Positions 10,325 through 19,884 of a stretch of 64,000 bases of DNA are shown in pieces. The stretch comes from Theristus sp. LFF4_11 (taxonomy: Eukaryota > Nematoda > Chromadorea > Monhysterida > Xyalidae), in contig JASANC010002358.1 in assembly GCA_030248135.1 (NCBI GenBank), positions 1 through 64,000 of the forward strand. The letters run 5' to 3'. The stretch's first letter is position 1. Each line of letters opens with the position of its first letter. Below the pieces are notes generated by a model that was given only the letters and a program-made list of their open reading frames with translations, did no database searches and was not told the DNA's origin. Made by a program: the position numbers and the translations under genes.

Positions 10325-13224
10325 TGTGCAACGTTCCAATAACATCAATCAAAGCAGATTAAAATGATCAGCTGCAAAGCCAATGAGCGGATTACATCAC
10401 GGCGCTCATCCACAAACTGAAGAGATTACATCAACAATGTGTACACCTTTTTTGGGAACTCAAATCAAATACTGCAGCATAATTACGGACGAAAATTGAA
10501 AAACGGCAATTAGGTTACTTGTACACTATTGTACGTCTCAAACCTGTATCGCAGCGTTTCTGCTTCTACAATAATCTCAAATGTATAGCTAGGCCGATCA
10601 GATCACTATTTCCACTCTCATGATCAAGCCATATCAGAAAACAGGTTAAGCTTGTGTGGGTCCGGAACAAAATGACCGACGGAGCGCGATTTAAGAGCAG
10701 GCAGGATGAGTATTCTGAATGAGCTTTGTACGATTGAATTTATCCTGGCAAAAATTTTAATCCAACTTTGATGATACCACTTATTGGATACAAAACAGCC
10801 TTCACCAGTTTTTTTATTACATTTAGCCTCCACATCTCACCATCAGACACTCACGTCACATCCGCACAATAAGTTCGGCTTTTGTGGTCGGCTCCAAATT
10901 TCTGGTGGCATTTTTTAATGATCCGAGATCTACAAGGTCGTTTCATGCTGTTTTTGTGACTGTTTATACCATAAAAACAATAATGTCGGAATTCGTATGG
11001 TACGGTGTGTAACCACGCTGGCATTCGAAATGATTTCACTCCGATATTAACCCACTGGTGATTAACGCACCGTACAGTTCGTTTGTGGCATCGTCTTTCA
11101 GACATATTCGATTGTAATACATGCTCATTTGCGCGGACGGAGTAACAGCGTCTTGGGATTTGAAGCGAAATGCCACAAGGGTCTGATCAACCGGCGGCAG
11201 CCCACCAGTGCCAATTTCTCGTGGGCACATAAACATCCGAATGAAACCGATTAAAGAGAAGAAATAACGAATTAGCAGTGCATTACACAATCGTTATTAC
11301 TGTCTTATGAATGTCATACCCTTGATTAATTTGACGCAACAAGCGAGGCACAAAAGAACAATAAAACGTTTGGCGTCGCACTCAATTTTGGGCGTCACGC
11401 ATGGTGACAATAAAACGTCGAAACATGACGCACAGCCGAACTACGGATGAGAAATTCTGTGGGTTCATACTATTCTTTTTGAATTCAGTACGTACGCTCT
11501 TTGGGACAAACCATAGATTTTGGGGGGTGACCTCTCGTGACAAAGTACTGAAAAAAATAACATTCGTGACGTAATGCTTCTTAATAATATATTTCTTTTA
11601 TGTTTCGGAATATAATGTTTTAAAAAACACATCAGCTACAGTCTTTTTCACAATTAGTTGGCACAAACGTTTCCAACCAACCATCATAATTATGCAACCT
11701 TAACTATAAAAAATAATACAAAAATATTACAATCCAATGAAGACATAATTGGAGGAAAGTTGCTTTACGGGGGAGGGGACCCAAAATGAGAGGCTTACAC
11801 CTTGCTCAAGCCGTCAGAAACCGGAGACAGGAAAAAACTCCAGCTACAGCTTTTGGCTGGCACCGGCTTTGTTGTTAATTTATCATCATTATATCCGTTA
11901 TCGGCCAATGAACTGATGTAGTTAATAAGAAACGGAAAACTTTTAGCACGTAAGCATGATAAATAAATCGTGAACGACCAAACAAATTGGTTATGCATTA
12001 AAAAGTTCCTCGGTGTGGCCTTGTAACAGATGCTTGCTACGTCAGGTCATCACACCGTCAGCATCTGAAGACTGGGGGCGAAAAACCACTGGACTTGGAC
12101 GAAACCATACATTTTAGACGTTTCCAGAAGGCTTGTTCGTGTACTGCGGATTCTTTACTGTTTTTAAACACGTTAAAAACTGTACTATTACTGGTTTCCA
12201 AACAAAACATCTGTAAATCACCACTGTTTAATCATCAGTCATAACACGGATTTCGCTGACACTAAGTCTTATGAACTGTCGAGTCAAAAATGTGTTGAAC
12301 AAAATTGTTTAACAAAAAAATTGTCTTGACAATCAATCAATGTATGTGTAAGATGAACCTCAAGAATAAACGAACCATATTCAACCAAGAAAACACTCAG
12401 ACATCGTTATCAATTGAACTAACTTTTCTGACTCCAACGTTTTTGTTTAACGCATGTTGGCTTCAGTGAAAACTTTGGTAAGTCAATGAGTTTAGAAATA
12501 ATACACTGTCTGATCATAGTCACTATCACAAACGCACTCATCATTGTCATTCGTTTCGTCCGTTTCCGCAGAACGATTGTTCATGATGAACCAATCAGCA
12601 TCACACAGGTAATCGTGATACAAGCAATCATCGTGCAGCCTGTCATTCTCGTACACCAGCAGCACAGTACACAGCATCACTGTCCATTGTCGTTGCGACA
12701 GTCGATGACGCCGGCGGCGGCGTGCGTTCGTCGCCACCAAATGAGACGTGATCTTGGCAGATAGGACGAACTAAATCATTATTGACGACAGACTCTCTTC
12801 TTGCAATTGTAAATTTTTAAAAAATTTAATTTAAAAACAGTCGCAGTCGTGAAACAGATGCACTCTGGTATAACACAATGACAACATCGCAAACAGGCAA
12901 ACACGAACGCAAACACATACGAATATCGAATATGCGCCTGTGTTTATTTGTGCATGTGCAGTAATGTTGCGTTATTATTAGCGAGTGCACTGTCTCGAGA
13001 TCAGAACTTTAGTTTTCTTGAAAGCAACCGTAAGCGCCGTGTTTGTGAACAAAGTTCGCATGCAGCCAATGACTGTTTTAACACAAAGCTGTTTTTGAAT
13101 TGAACAGTTCTAAAAACGTTCAGAGAAATTGAGCTCTTGTGCTTACCGACATGTTTGGCGAACGATCAATATGTTTCGCGCCACGAAACAATGTAATGCA
13201 GGGTGCAGCGTGTAAAAACAAAGT
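10325..13224. other. Mostly gene-free, one possible exon
   Basis: Apart from the candidate exon at 11071-11217 nothing was supported. A minus-strand open frame ending at 12492 encodes an acidic, Cys-containing tail (DETNDNDECVCDSDYDQTV) but has no clear acceptor or poly(A) signal and could be chance. Confidence 0.3.
11071..11217 (-). CDS. Possible internal exon of an unknown gene
   Basis: A 147-base open stretch between an acceptor-like ...CCCACGAG and a good donor (TACG|GTGCGT). It encodes a protein-like segment containing PPVDQTLVAFRFKSQDAV and MSMYYNRICLKDDATNELYG. A possible following exon would start near 10901. No family recognised and the acceptor lacks a strong pyrimidine tract, so this is tentative. 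Confidence 0.35.
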
Positions 13225-14073
13225 AAATCAATCAATCAATCAATTTTATTTGTATGCCTCACGGCCAGTTCACATCAACACATTCACAAAACTTCCATTA
13301 TGCAAAACAAACACAATTGATGTCACAAAAAAAACCTAAAGAAACACAAGATTATTGATGAACTTGGTGAATGCATGAATGAAAGCAAGCAAAAAGTCGA
13401 TGCAAACGAATGGGCAGATGACTGCCCGGGTATTCACACAAAGAAACAAAATCCACAAAATAAAACCAACCGTCGACAGTCAGAAACAATTGAATGTTAA
13501 AAAAACGCGCAAACACAATTGAAGCTTGAGAGAAGAAATAAATAAAATAGCGCGATCACGAACCGACAACATCAGACAGCGCACAACGGCCACGATTGAC
13601 ATTCAGGCACGATTAAATTAAGCAAGAGAAAGCAAAATAAACACGGCACAGTTGCTTTTCTTTTCTTCATCGCAGTTTTTCTCTCTTGTTTTTTTCTCTT
13701 TTTTTTCTTTTTTTTTCTTTTTTTTTGTTTTTTTTGTTATTTTTTTGTTCATGGGCTTTTGTTTTTCCTGTGCCATCCCAAATACAGCTAACAGCAAGTG
13801 ATGAGCAACAGCAAGCAAGTAACAGTGCTAGTTAACAAAAAGAATACCCTGAACACAAAAGCCACAAGAGCACACAGAAAAAACGCGAGATAAAAAGAGC
13901 TGTGACATGGACACACACTTGCACCAGATACAAGAAAAAAGAAAACAACACGAAACGTCGCACAAAAGAGCACATGTGATTCAAAACAAAAACGCAATCA
14001 CATTCAGTTGAACATGTTTCAAAACAAAACAAAACAAAACAAAGAGTGCTGGCGGCTGGGCGGACTCTCCTGT

Positions 14074-16884
14074 CTATTCCAATGCAGCAGAAAATTTACC
14101 AAAGACAAATGAATGAATTTTTTTATATTCCTGTGTTTTGAGACGCCTCCGAAAACTGGCTGTAGTTGGTGAGGTGACAGTTTCATCAGACAAAAGATTC
14201 CAGAGATATATGGTCCTAACGCACCAAAAATTTTTCCTGATAGTGGTCTTGTTTCTGGGAACTGCGAGTTTGAGTGAATGACCTCGAGTACCTGTTCCGG
14301 TTTGTTGAAAAATAAAGAAATCGTTCAGAAAGGGAACGAAAGTAACAGAATGGATAAATTTGTAAACCATGGTAAGGTCTGAAATGTGTCTTTGAATTAT
14401 AATAGGGAGTAAGCCAGTTTGGTGAAGCCTGTCCTGGTATGATGTGTTCATTTCATAGCCGAGTAAATATTTTGTAAAAGATCTTTGTGGAGATTCAACA
14501 AGCTTATTTAGACCTATTAGAGATGAAGACCAAACAGTTGGGCAAAAATTTAGGTGGGGCAGGGCGAGTGTTTTGAACAGACGCAGCCTGAAACTTTTTG
14601 TTCTAATGCGGAAGCAGTGCTTGATGGTGCCAACTATGCTATTTGCTTTTTTGACAACGGTCCGAATATGGTCATTGAAACTCAAGGATTCATCAACAAG
14701 TACACCTAGATCTCTAATTGCTGGTGTTGATTCAATAGTTTTATTGTCTATTGTATATTGGAAATGAGGATTTTTCTTGGGTCCCACGTGGAGAATCCTT
14801 GTTTTTGAGACAGATAAATCGAGGGAGTTAAGCTTCATCCAGTTGTTTAAAGCATCAAGATCGCTTTGGATTGCAGCTCTGTCCTTCCAGTGATACACTT
14901 CTCTGTAAATTTTAAAGTCATCAGCATACAAAACACATTTAGAGTGCGATATCACTTGAGGGAGGTCATTAATGAACAGCGCAAAAAGAACTGGTCCCAG
15001 TACGCTACCTTGGGGCACTCCGGAGGTAACCTCAACAGGTTTTGATTTAGCAGTGTTGATACGAACCCACTGGGATCGATTTTGAAGGTAGGCTTTAATC
15101 CAGTTCAACAAATAATGTTTAATTCCAAGATCCCATAGTTTTTGAAGAAGAATGCAGTGTGAAACCGTATCGAAAGCTTTCGAGATATCCAAATAGACAA
15201 CGTCAGTTCCAAAACCATCATCAAGGGATTTTGTCCAGTCATTTAGACATAGTAAGAGTTGAGTCTCCACACTGCGTCCAGGAATGAAACCAAACTGGTA
15301 GGGGGAAAAGATGTTCTCTTGTAAGCAAAAACTAATCAGTTCATCCCTTATAATTTTTTCTAAAACTTTGCATACATTTGAAGTTAGAGATATCGGTCGG
15401 TAATTATGCAAATAAGGGCTGCTAACTTTTTTCGGGATAGGTTGAACGACAGCTTGCCTCCAAAAATCGGGAACCTCGCTTCTATGCAAGGATGCATCCA
15501 TGATCATAGAGAGGGGTTCGGCTAAACTAGCAGACAGTTTTTTCAAGAAAATTTGAGGAACGCCGTCAGGACCACAAACTGTTTTCTTATTTAGTTTTTG
15601 TAGGTAAGAGAACACCACTTCTGGTGTTATTTGTTTTACTAGCGAGGAAGGTTCGTTTTCAACTTGTATTTTTACTGTGTGATCTTTTTGCTTGAAACTT
15701 TTCGCAAAGAAATCATTGAAAGCGACAGCTTTATCAATGTCAGACACCAGTGGCTCTCCATCTACGCTTTCTAGTACTGGTAAAGATCTGCTTTTCTTGA
15801 TTCTCCTGTTGACAGCGGACCAAAATTTTTTAGGGTTTGGATTTTGGAATGCCCTGTTGTCGGCTGCAGTTGCTTCTTTTCTTTTCATTTTTTGTATGAT
15901 GTGATTAATTACCTGATAGGAAAGATATTGGTTGAGACCATTTCTTGAAACTTTCTTGAGACGACATTGTATCATGTGCAGCTTATGCAAACGCCGTCTC
16001 CAAGGCAAAAGTTTACCTTTTGAGGCAGAACGCCTTCTAATCGGAATGAAATTGTCGATAAAAAATTTGCAGACATTACAAAATAGGTTATACATGTCAT
16101 TTACTGTCTGGCAACTACTAAAAGCTGGTTTCCAATTGAAGTTCAAGAGCTTTCTTTCAATTTCATGCCATTTTCCATGGCTATAATCTTTATACTGAAT
16201 AATTTCAGGTTTACTGCCAAAACTAATGCATGTTTTTAGAATGATAGATTTGTGATCACTTGAGCAATTGGGAAAGCCGAATGGGTCCGATATTTCACAC
16301 GTTTCAACTAAGTTTGTAGCAGACACAAAAGCTAAATCCAGAAAATTTTCATTTCTAGTGGGAAGCGAAACCATCTGTGTTAAGCCCAGTTCATCCGTTC
16401 TGTCAATAAATTCCAAACATGCTTTTTTATCCTGGGGGCCGCAGCGAATAGAAGGAGACCAAATTATTCCAGGAAGATTAAAGTCTCCAAAAATGAAGGT
16501 TCCTTGACCAGTTTCAAGTAGTTTAGACAATGAATCTAATAAATTTTTCCACGTGGCTAGATTTCGAGTAGGGGAGCCGGGAATACGATAGACGATTGCC
16601 ACAATAAAACTGGTGTTGTTGAGAAACAGTTTGAGAGACAGTATCTCAAAATCTGAATAGCAGGAAGTTAGGTTGGGTAAGAGTTTGGCTTTCATCGTTT
16701 TTGGAACCAGGCAAAGAAGGCCACCTCCTCGCTCGCCATATTTTCTATCAAGTCGGAAAACTTGATATTGGTGCTCATTCACAATTGTTGAATCGCTCAC
16801 GCTTTGATTTAGCCAGGTTTCAGCAAGTAAATAAACAATTTTGTCTGATGAGACATTTGAATCACCCAACAGCATGTTGTCCAA
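14074..16884 (-). CDS. LINE ORF2: endonuclease-reverse transcriptase
   Basis: 936 codons from the first ATG; the frame is open from 16992, adding an N-terminal NVRSILSQNKRDALDN typical of APE-type endonuclease starts. Endonuclease motifs: AETWL (about 21-25), FGDFNLPG (132-139), SSDHKSI (208-214). Reverse transcriptase motifs: NYRPISLTSN (494-503), YLDISKAFDTV (564-574), SGVPQGSVLGPVLF (621-634) and the catalytic YADD (653-656). No stop or frameshift interrupts it, so it may be recent and potentially complete. It nicks the target and copies element RNA into DNA by target-primed reverse transcription. Confidence 0.9.
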   Translation of the reverse strand: MDNMLLGDSNVSSDKIVYLLAETWLNQSVSDSTIVNEHQYQVFRLDRKYGERGGGLLCLVPKTMKAKLLPNLTSCYSDFEILSLKLFLNNTSFIVAIVYRIPGSPTRNLATWKNLLDSLSKLLETGQGTFIFGDFNLPGIIWSPSIRCGPQDKKACLEFIDRTDELGLTQMVSLPTRNENFLDLAFVSATNLVETCEISDPFGFPNCSSDHKSIILKTCISFGSKPEIIQYKDYSHGKWHEIERKLLNFNWKPAFSSCQTVNDMYNLFCNVCKFFIDNFIPIRRRSASKGKLLPWRRRLHKLHMIQCRLKKVSRNGLNQYLSYQVINHIIQKMKRKEATAADNRAFQNPNPKKFWSAVNRRIKKSRSLPVLESVDGEPLVSDIDKAVAFNDFFAKSFKQKDHTVKIQVENEPSSLVKQITPEVVFSYLQKLNKKTVCGPDGVPQIFLKKLSASLAEPLSMIMDASLHRSEVPDFWRQAVVQPIPKKVSSPYLHNYRPISLTSNVCKVLEKIIRDELISFCLQENIFSPYQFGFIPGRSVETQLLLCLNDWTKSLDDGFGTDVVYLDISKAFDTVSHCILLQKLWDLGIKHYLLNWIKAYLQNRSQWVRINTAKSKPVEVTSGVPQGSVLGPVLFALFINDLPQVISHSKCVLYADDFKIYREVYHWKDRAAIQSDLDALNNWMKLNSLDLSVSKTRILHVGPKKNPHFQYTIDNKTIESTPAIRDLGVLVDESLSFNDHIRTVVKKANSIVGTIKHCFRIRTKSFRLRLFKTLALPHLNFCPTVWSSSLIGLNKLVESPQRSFTKYLLGYEMNTSYQDRLHQTGLLPIIIQRHISDLTMVYKFIHSVTFVPFLNDFFIFQQTGTGTRGHSLKLAVPRNKTTIRKNFWCVRTIYLWNLLSDETVTSPTTASFRRRLKTQEYKKIHSFVFGKFSAALE

Positions 16885-16992
16885 GGCGTCTCTCTTGTTT
16901 TGAGATAAAATAGAACGAACATTAGCAAAATAAAAATGAACAGTAGAACCTGGTTTGTTATGGTGTGGTTTTTTGTCAAGAGAGCCGCGATC

Positions 16993-17640
16993 CTATTGAC
17001 CACCAGCACCCGTGCCAGAACCCTTGTCGCCTCCAGAAGCGGCGGTCAGCCGACCTAAAAAGTCCGGAGAAAACGGATCGGCAACAAAACGACAATCAGA
17101 ATGACCATTCGTGTTGACTTTCTGCCTGATTGTGAATTTGCCATCAAAACTTTCACGCAAAACACAATTCTTATTCGAGTCATTGAGACCACGAAAACGA
17201 TACAGAATGCTACGTGCCTCAGCCTCAATTGCTCGCTGGGCGACGGTCTTGTCATTTCGAAAGTAAATAGATTTGTGATCACCGAATTTCTTGATGTTCT
17301 CCCGGAGCAACGACTTGGCCTGCGGCGAATCCAAAATCACTTTCAGCAAGCGCGGTCCGCGCGGTCGTCCACCCGGGCGAGCAGCATCGGAGTACGTGCC
17401 CAAACGAAAGACCTCCTTCACGTCCTCACGATTGCCGCCAGCATCAGTCACGACGTCCCGAACGAACTTCAATTCTGAGTTGACGTGTTCGTTGGATCGA
17501 TTGTCGCCAAACATTGAGAGCCGCGGCGTCGCCTCGCGCCAACCCGACAACACCAGATTGTTCGCTTTTGCTTTGCGCTCGGCCAGCTCGGTCTCTGTAG
17601 CGATCGCCTGGTTGACGCTCCGATCGATTTGGAGCGTCAA
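16993..17640 (-). CDS. LINE ORF1 (RRM/nucleic-acid-binding type), no in-frame ATG
   Basis: About 215 codons. The N-terminal part is a helical, likely coiled-coil segment (QAIATETELAERKAKANN), followed by NLVLSGW and a conserved block with RPRGPRLLKVILDSPQAKSL and KTVAQRAIEAEARSILYRFR, matching the RNA-binding ORF1 proteins of many invertebrate LINEs. The C-terminal tail is Gly-rich and stops at TAG (16995-16993), in the same frame as ORF2. The start at 17640 is TTG, and the frame is open only to a TAA just upstream, so the real start is not here. A tttcag acceptor sits immediately upstream of the frame (17632-17637 region). Confidence 0.7.
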   Translation of the reverse strand: MTLQIDRSVNQAIATETELAERKAKANNLVLSGWREATPRLSMFGDNRSNEHVNSELKFVRDVVTDAGGNREDVKEVFRLGTYSDAARPGGRPRGPRLLKVILDSPQAKSLLRENIKKFGDHKSIYFRNDKTVAQRAIEAEARSILYRFRGLNDSNKNCVLRESFDGKFTIRQKVNTNGHSDCRFVADPFSPDFLGRLTAASGGDKGSGTGAGGQ

Positions 17641-18327
17641 ACTGAAATACCTTGAAATTAAGCGTTAAACCTTGAAATTTGAAATGGAATAGCCAGTTCA
17701 AAATCGAACCGCCCTAAACAACTGATAAACATACAGCTCACACCTTTTCGAGTCAATGAAGACACAGCAAACCTTTATCCTAACGACGATTCCATAGCAC
17801 TACAGCACAGCATCAATCAATCAAATGCAATAACGACGCTCCGGCACACTACTGTTTCAAAGGTAGTTATGCTTGATTCAAATAGATTATCCAACTCACA
17901 CACATTTGTCAGATAATGGAAAACTCACACAACATCATATCATCGCAAATGTCCATTAAGCTCCGAAGAGAGAGAGCGACAAGACTGATGAGCCGCGGTT
18001 TGTGTTCTTCAAACGCTTTTTTTTAATTCATGCGTGTTTCCCTCGATTCGGTTGCATTTTTTTAACAATCATTCTGGGTTGGTTAACCAAAATGGAATGC
18101 ACATCAAATGATTAAACCACAGGGAAATATTTGACAATAGTGACAAAACAAAATTAAAAACCATTAAATTAAAAGTACTTGTTCTCACATGACACAGACA
18201 TTTGCGCAAACACGCTCATAAAACATCTTGCTGCGTGCACCTTGGTTCTCTATTTGTTATGCGTAGCTAAAGCATTTCGGGCGGTTTAGAAAAGAACGGA
18301 TTTTACGAATAGAGAGGCTTACCTTTT

Positions 18328-18459
18328 TCATATTGATTCTGATTTTCTGGATACATTTGTAGTTCCCTCCGGCGTGCCTTTGGCCGGATTGACTACAGCG
18401 CCCTCAACCTTTCGGTCTTGGGCACGTTGTGTGCCGGGTGTCTTTCGAGCGGTGCTCAT
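18328..18459 (-). CDS. Short ATG frame upstream of LINE ORF1
   Basis: 43 codons starting MSTARKTPGTQ, basic and Pro/Thr-rich, ending TGA. It is followed seven bases later by a strong donor, AAAAAG|GTAAGC. If spliced to the tttcag before ORF1 the phase matches, with the TGA as the only stop between. It could be the N-terminus of ORF1; chance is possible. Confidence 0.3.
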   Translation of the reverse strand: MSTARKTPGTQRAQDRKVEGAVVNPAKGTPEGTTNVSRKSESI

Positions 18460-19880
18460 TATTTAAGATGACAGGGCAGAATTTCGGTGAACGAGAATAG
18501 GTACTGTCTCTTGTGTGACGTCCAAAGTTAGCTGCAACTATTCGACTTCAGCTGCAACAACCTGGTGAAGGCAAGTTCTAGGTTGATCGAATAACAACTC
18601 CGTTTGGCCGTGGCGCAATGTGATGCTCGTTATCGTTGAATCTGCAAATCATTGCAATTTCATGTAATCAGATCCGACTGATTGACAAGGCTTGACGCAG
18701 CAAAGCGTTTTGTCGCTTTATTTTTTTAAAATAGGATACTTCAATCGAGGTATTTTCAGCTTATAACGTTTTTTGTTCACGTCTCTCCACAAGCACCATT
18801 TGAAAACCCGAACAAAATTTTTTTGCTTGTTGTTTTTTATTTTTTTTGAAATTCACTCAAAACAACTTTCAAAAAGCCCGAGAAAAAACGTTGATATTTG
18901 AACAAATAACAACCTTCAGTAAAAATGACGAATTTACAAAAATAAAATTAAGAAGAAAATTCCAAAATCATGAAACTCAAACAAAATGCTGTACAGCGAG
19001 GCGACAGACCTTTTGAACACAAAATAGCACAAGAATGACAATCACTTTAAACGGAATAAAACCTTTCACAATTTCACTCGGTGTACCAAACAAAGTCACA
19101 AAGAAGAAAAATCACAATTTTTCCGCATGAAACAACACGAGACGAATCGATAAACAGTAAAGCATTTCAGTGATAATGTTGGGAGATATGAATTGAAACG
19201 GTGTTCTGTTTTTTCGACAAAAGAAGCAGCCTTCGACAAAAGTACCCGAAATTTGAACACACTTGTTCTTGTTTAACGTTTTTTGATTCAGTTTTTCAAA
19301 GATTGATTCCAGCACACAAACGAACTTGATTCAGGATTTTAATCCTGAACACAAAGTTTAAAAACACAAACAGCACAAGCTCTGCTCAAATCCGACACAC
19401 TGCATTACGACCTGCGGCAATGCTTAACGCAGATTGTGGGGTGGTTGGGGGCAATTTACAAAGCCACCCCATCGAATTGCTGCAACAGCCAACCAGCAAG
19501 CCGAGAATGCCAATCAGCGTTTGCGAACAAAAAACGTTTATAAAACAGTGCAGATCCAAATCGAAACATGACATATTAAAAAAACGAACCTGTCACGAAA
19601 ATTGTGGCACAGACTTTTGAAAACACACAAAAATGGAAGGCATTGATTGGAAAACTTGAAGAACGTGCGAAAAAAATTGTGGAAAAGAGAAAAAAAGAAA
19701 AAATGGAATTGCGGGGTTTTGGGGGAAAAGAAAAAAAAAAAGGCGAGGGTGGAAAAAATGGAAAAAAAAAAAAAAAAAAAAGGGAGGGGTAAGAGGTTTG
19801 GTAATGCTGGTCCAAAAAAAAAAAAAAAAAATAAAAATTAACACCGTTTGCAAATAAGAGTGGGGGGGGGGGGCCCTAGG
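18460..19880. other. No gene; A/G-rich tract at its right end
   Basis: No supported exon. From about 19670 to 19840 the plus strand is almost pure A and G with long A runs, followed by a run of G at 19862-19873 abutting the foldback element. The reading frames over this tract are artefacts of composition. Confidence 0.4.
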
Positions 19881-19884
19881 AACA

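Larger units (their letters stand above)
13225..18459 (-). mobile_element. Non-LTR retrotransposon, CR1/jockey group
   Basis: The minus strand carries ORF1 (17640-16993), ORF2 (16884-14074) and a 3' tail ending in tandem (ATTG)n at 13244-13225, the short-repeat type of tail seen in CR1/L2-like elements rather than poly(A). The 5' limit is not defined; a 43-codon ATG frame at 18459-18328 with ORF1-like basic composition suggests the element reaches at least there. No target-site duplication was found. Confidence 0.75.

Noticed and set aside
19576..19853. Phe/Pro- or Lys-rich frames on both strands
   Set aside because: They are translations of A/G homopolymer tracts.
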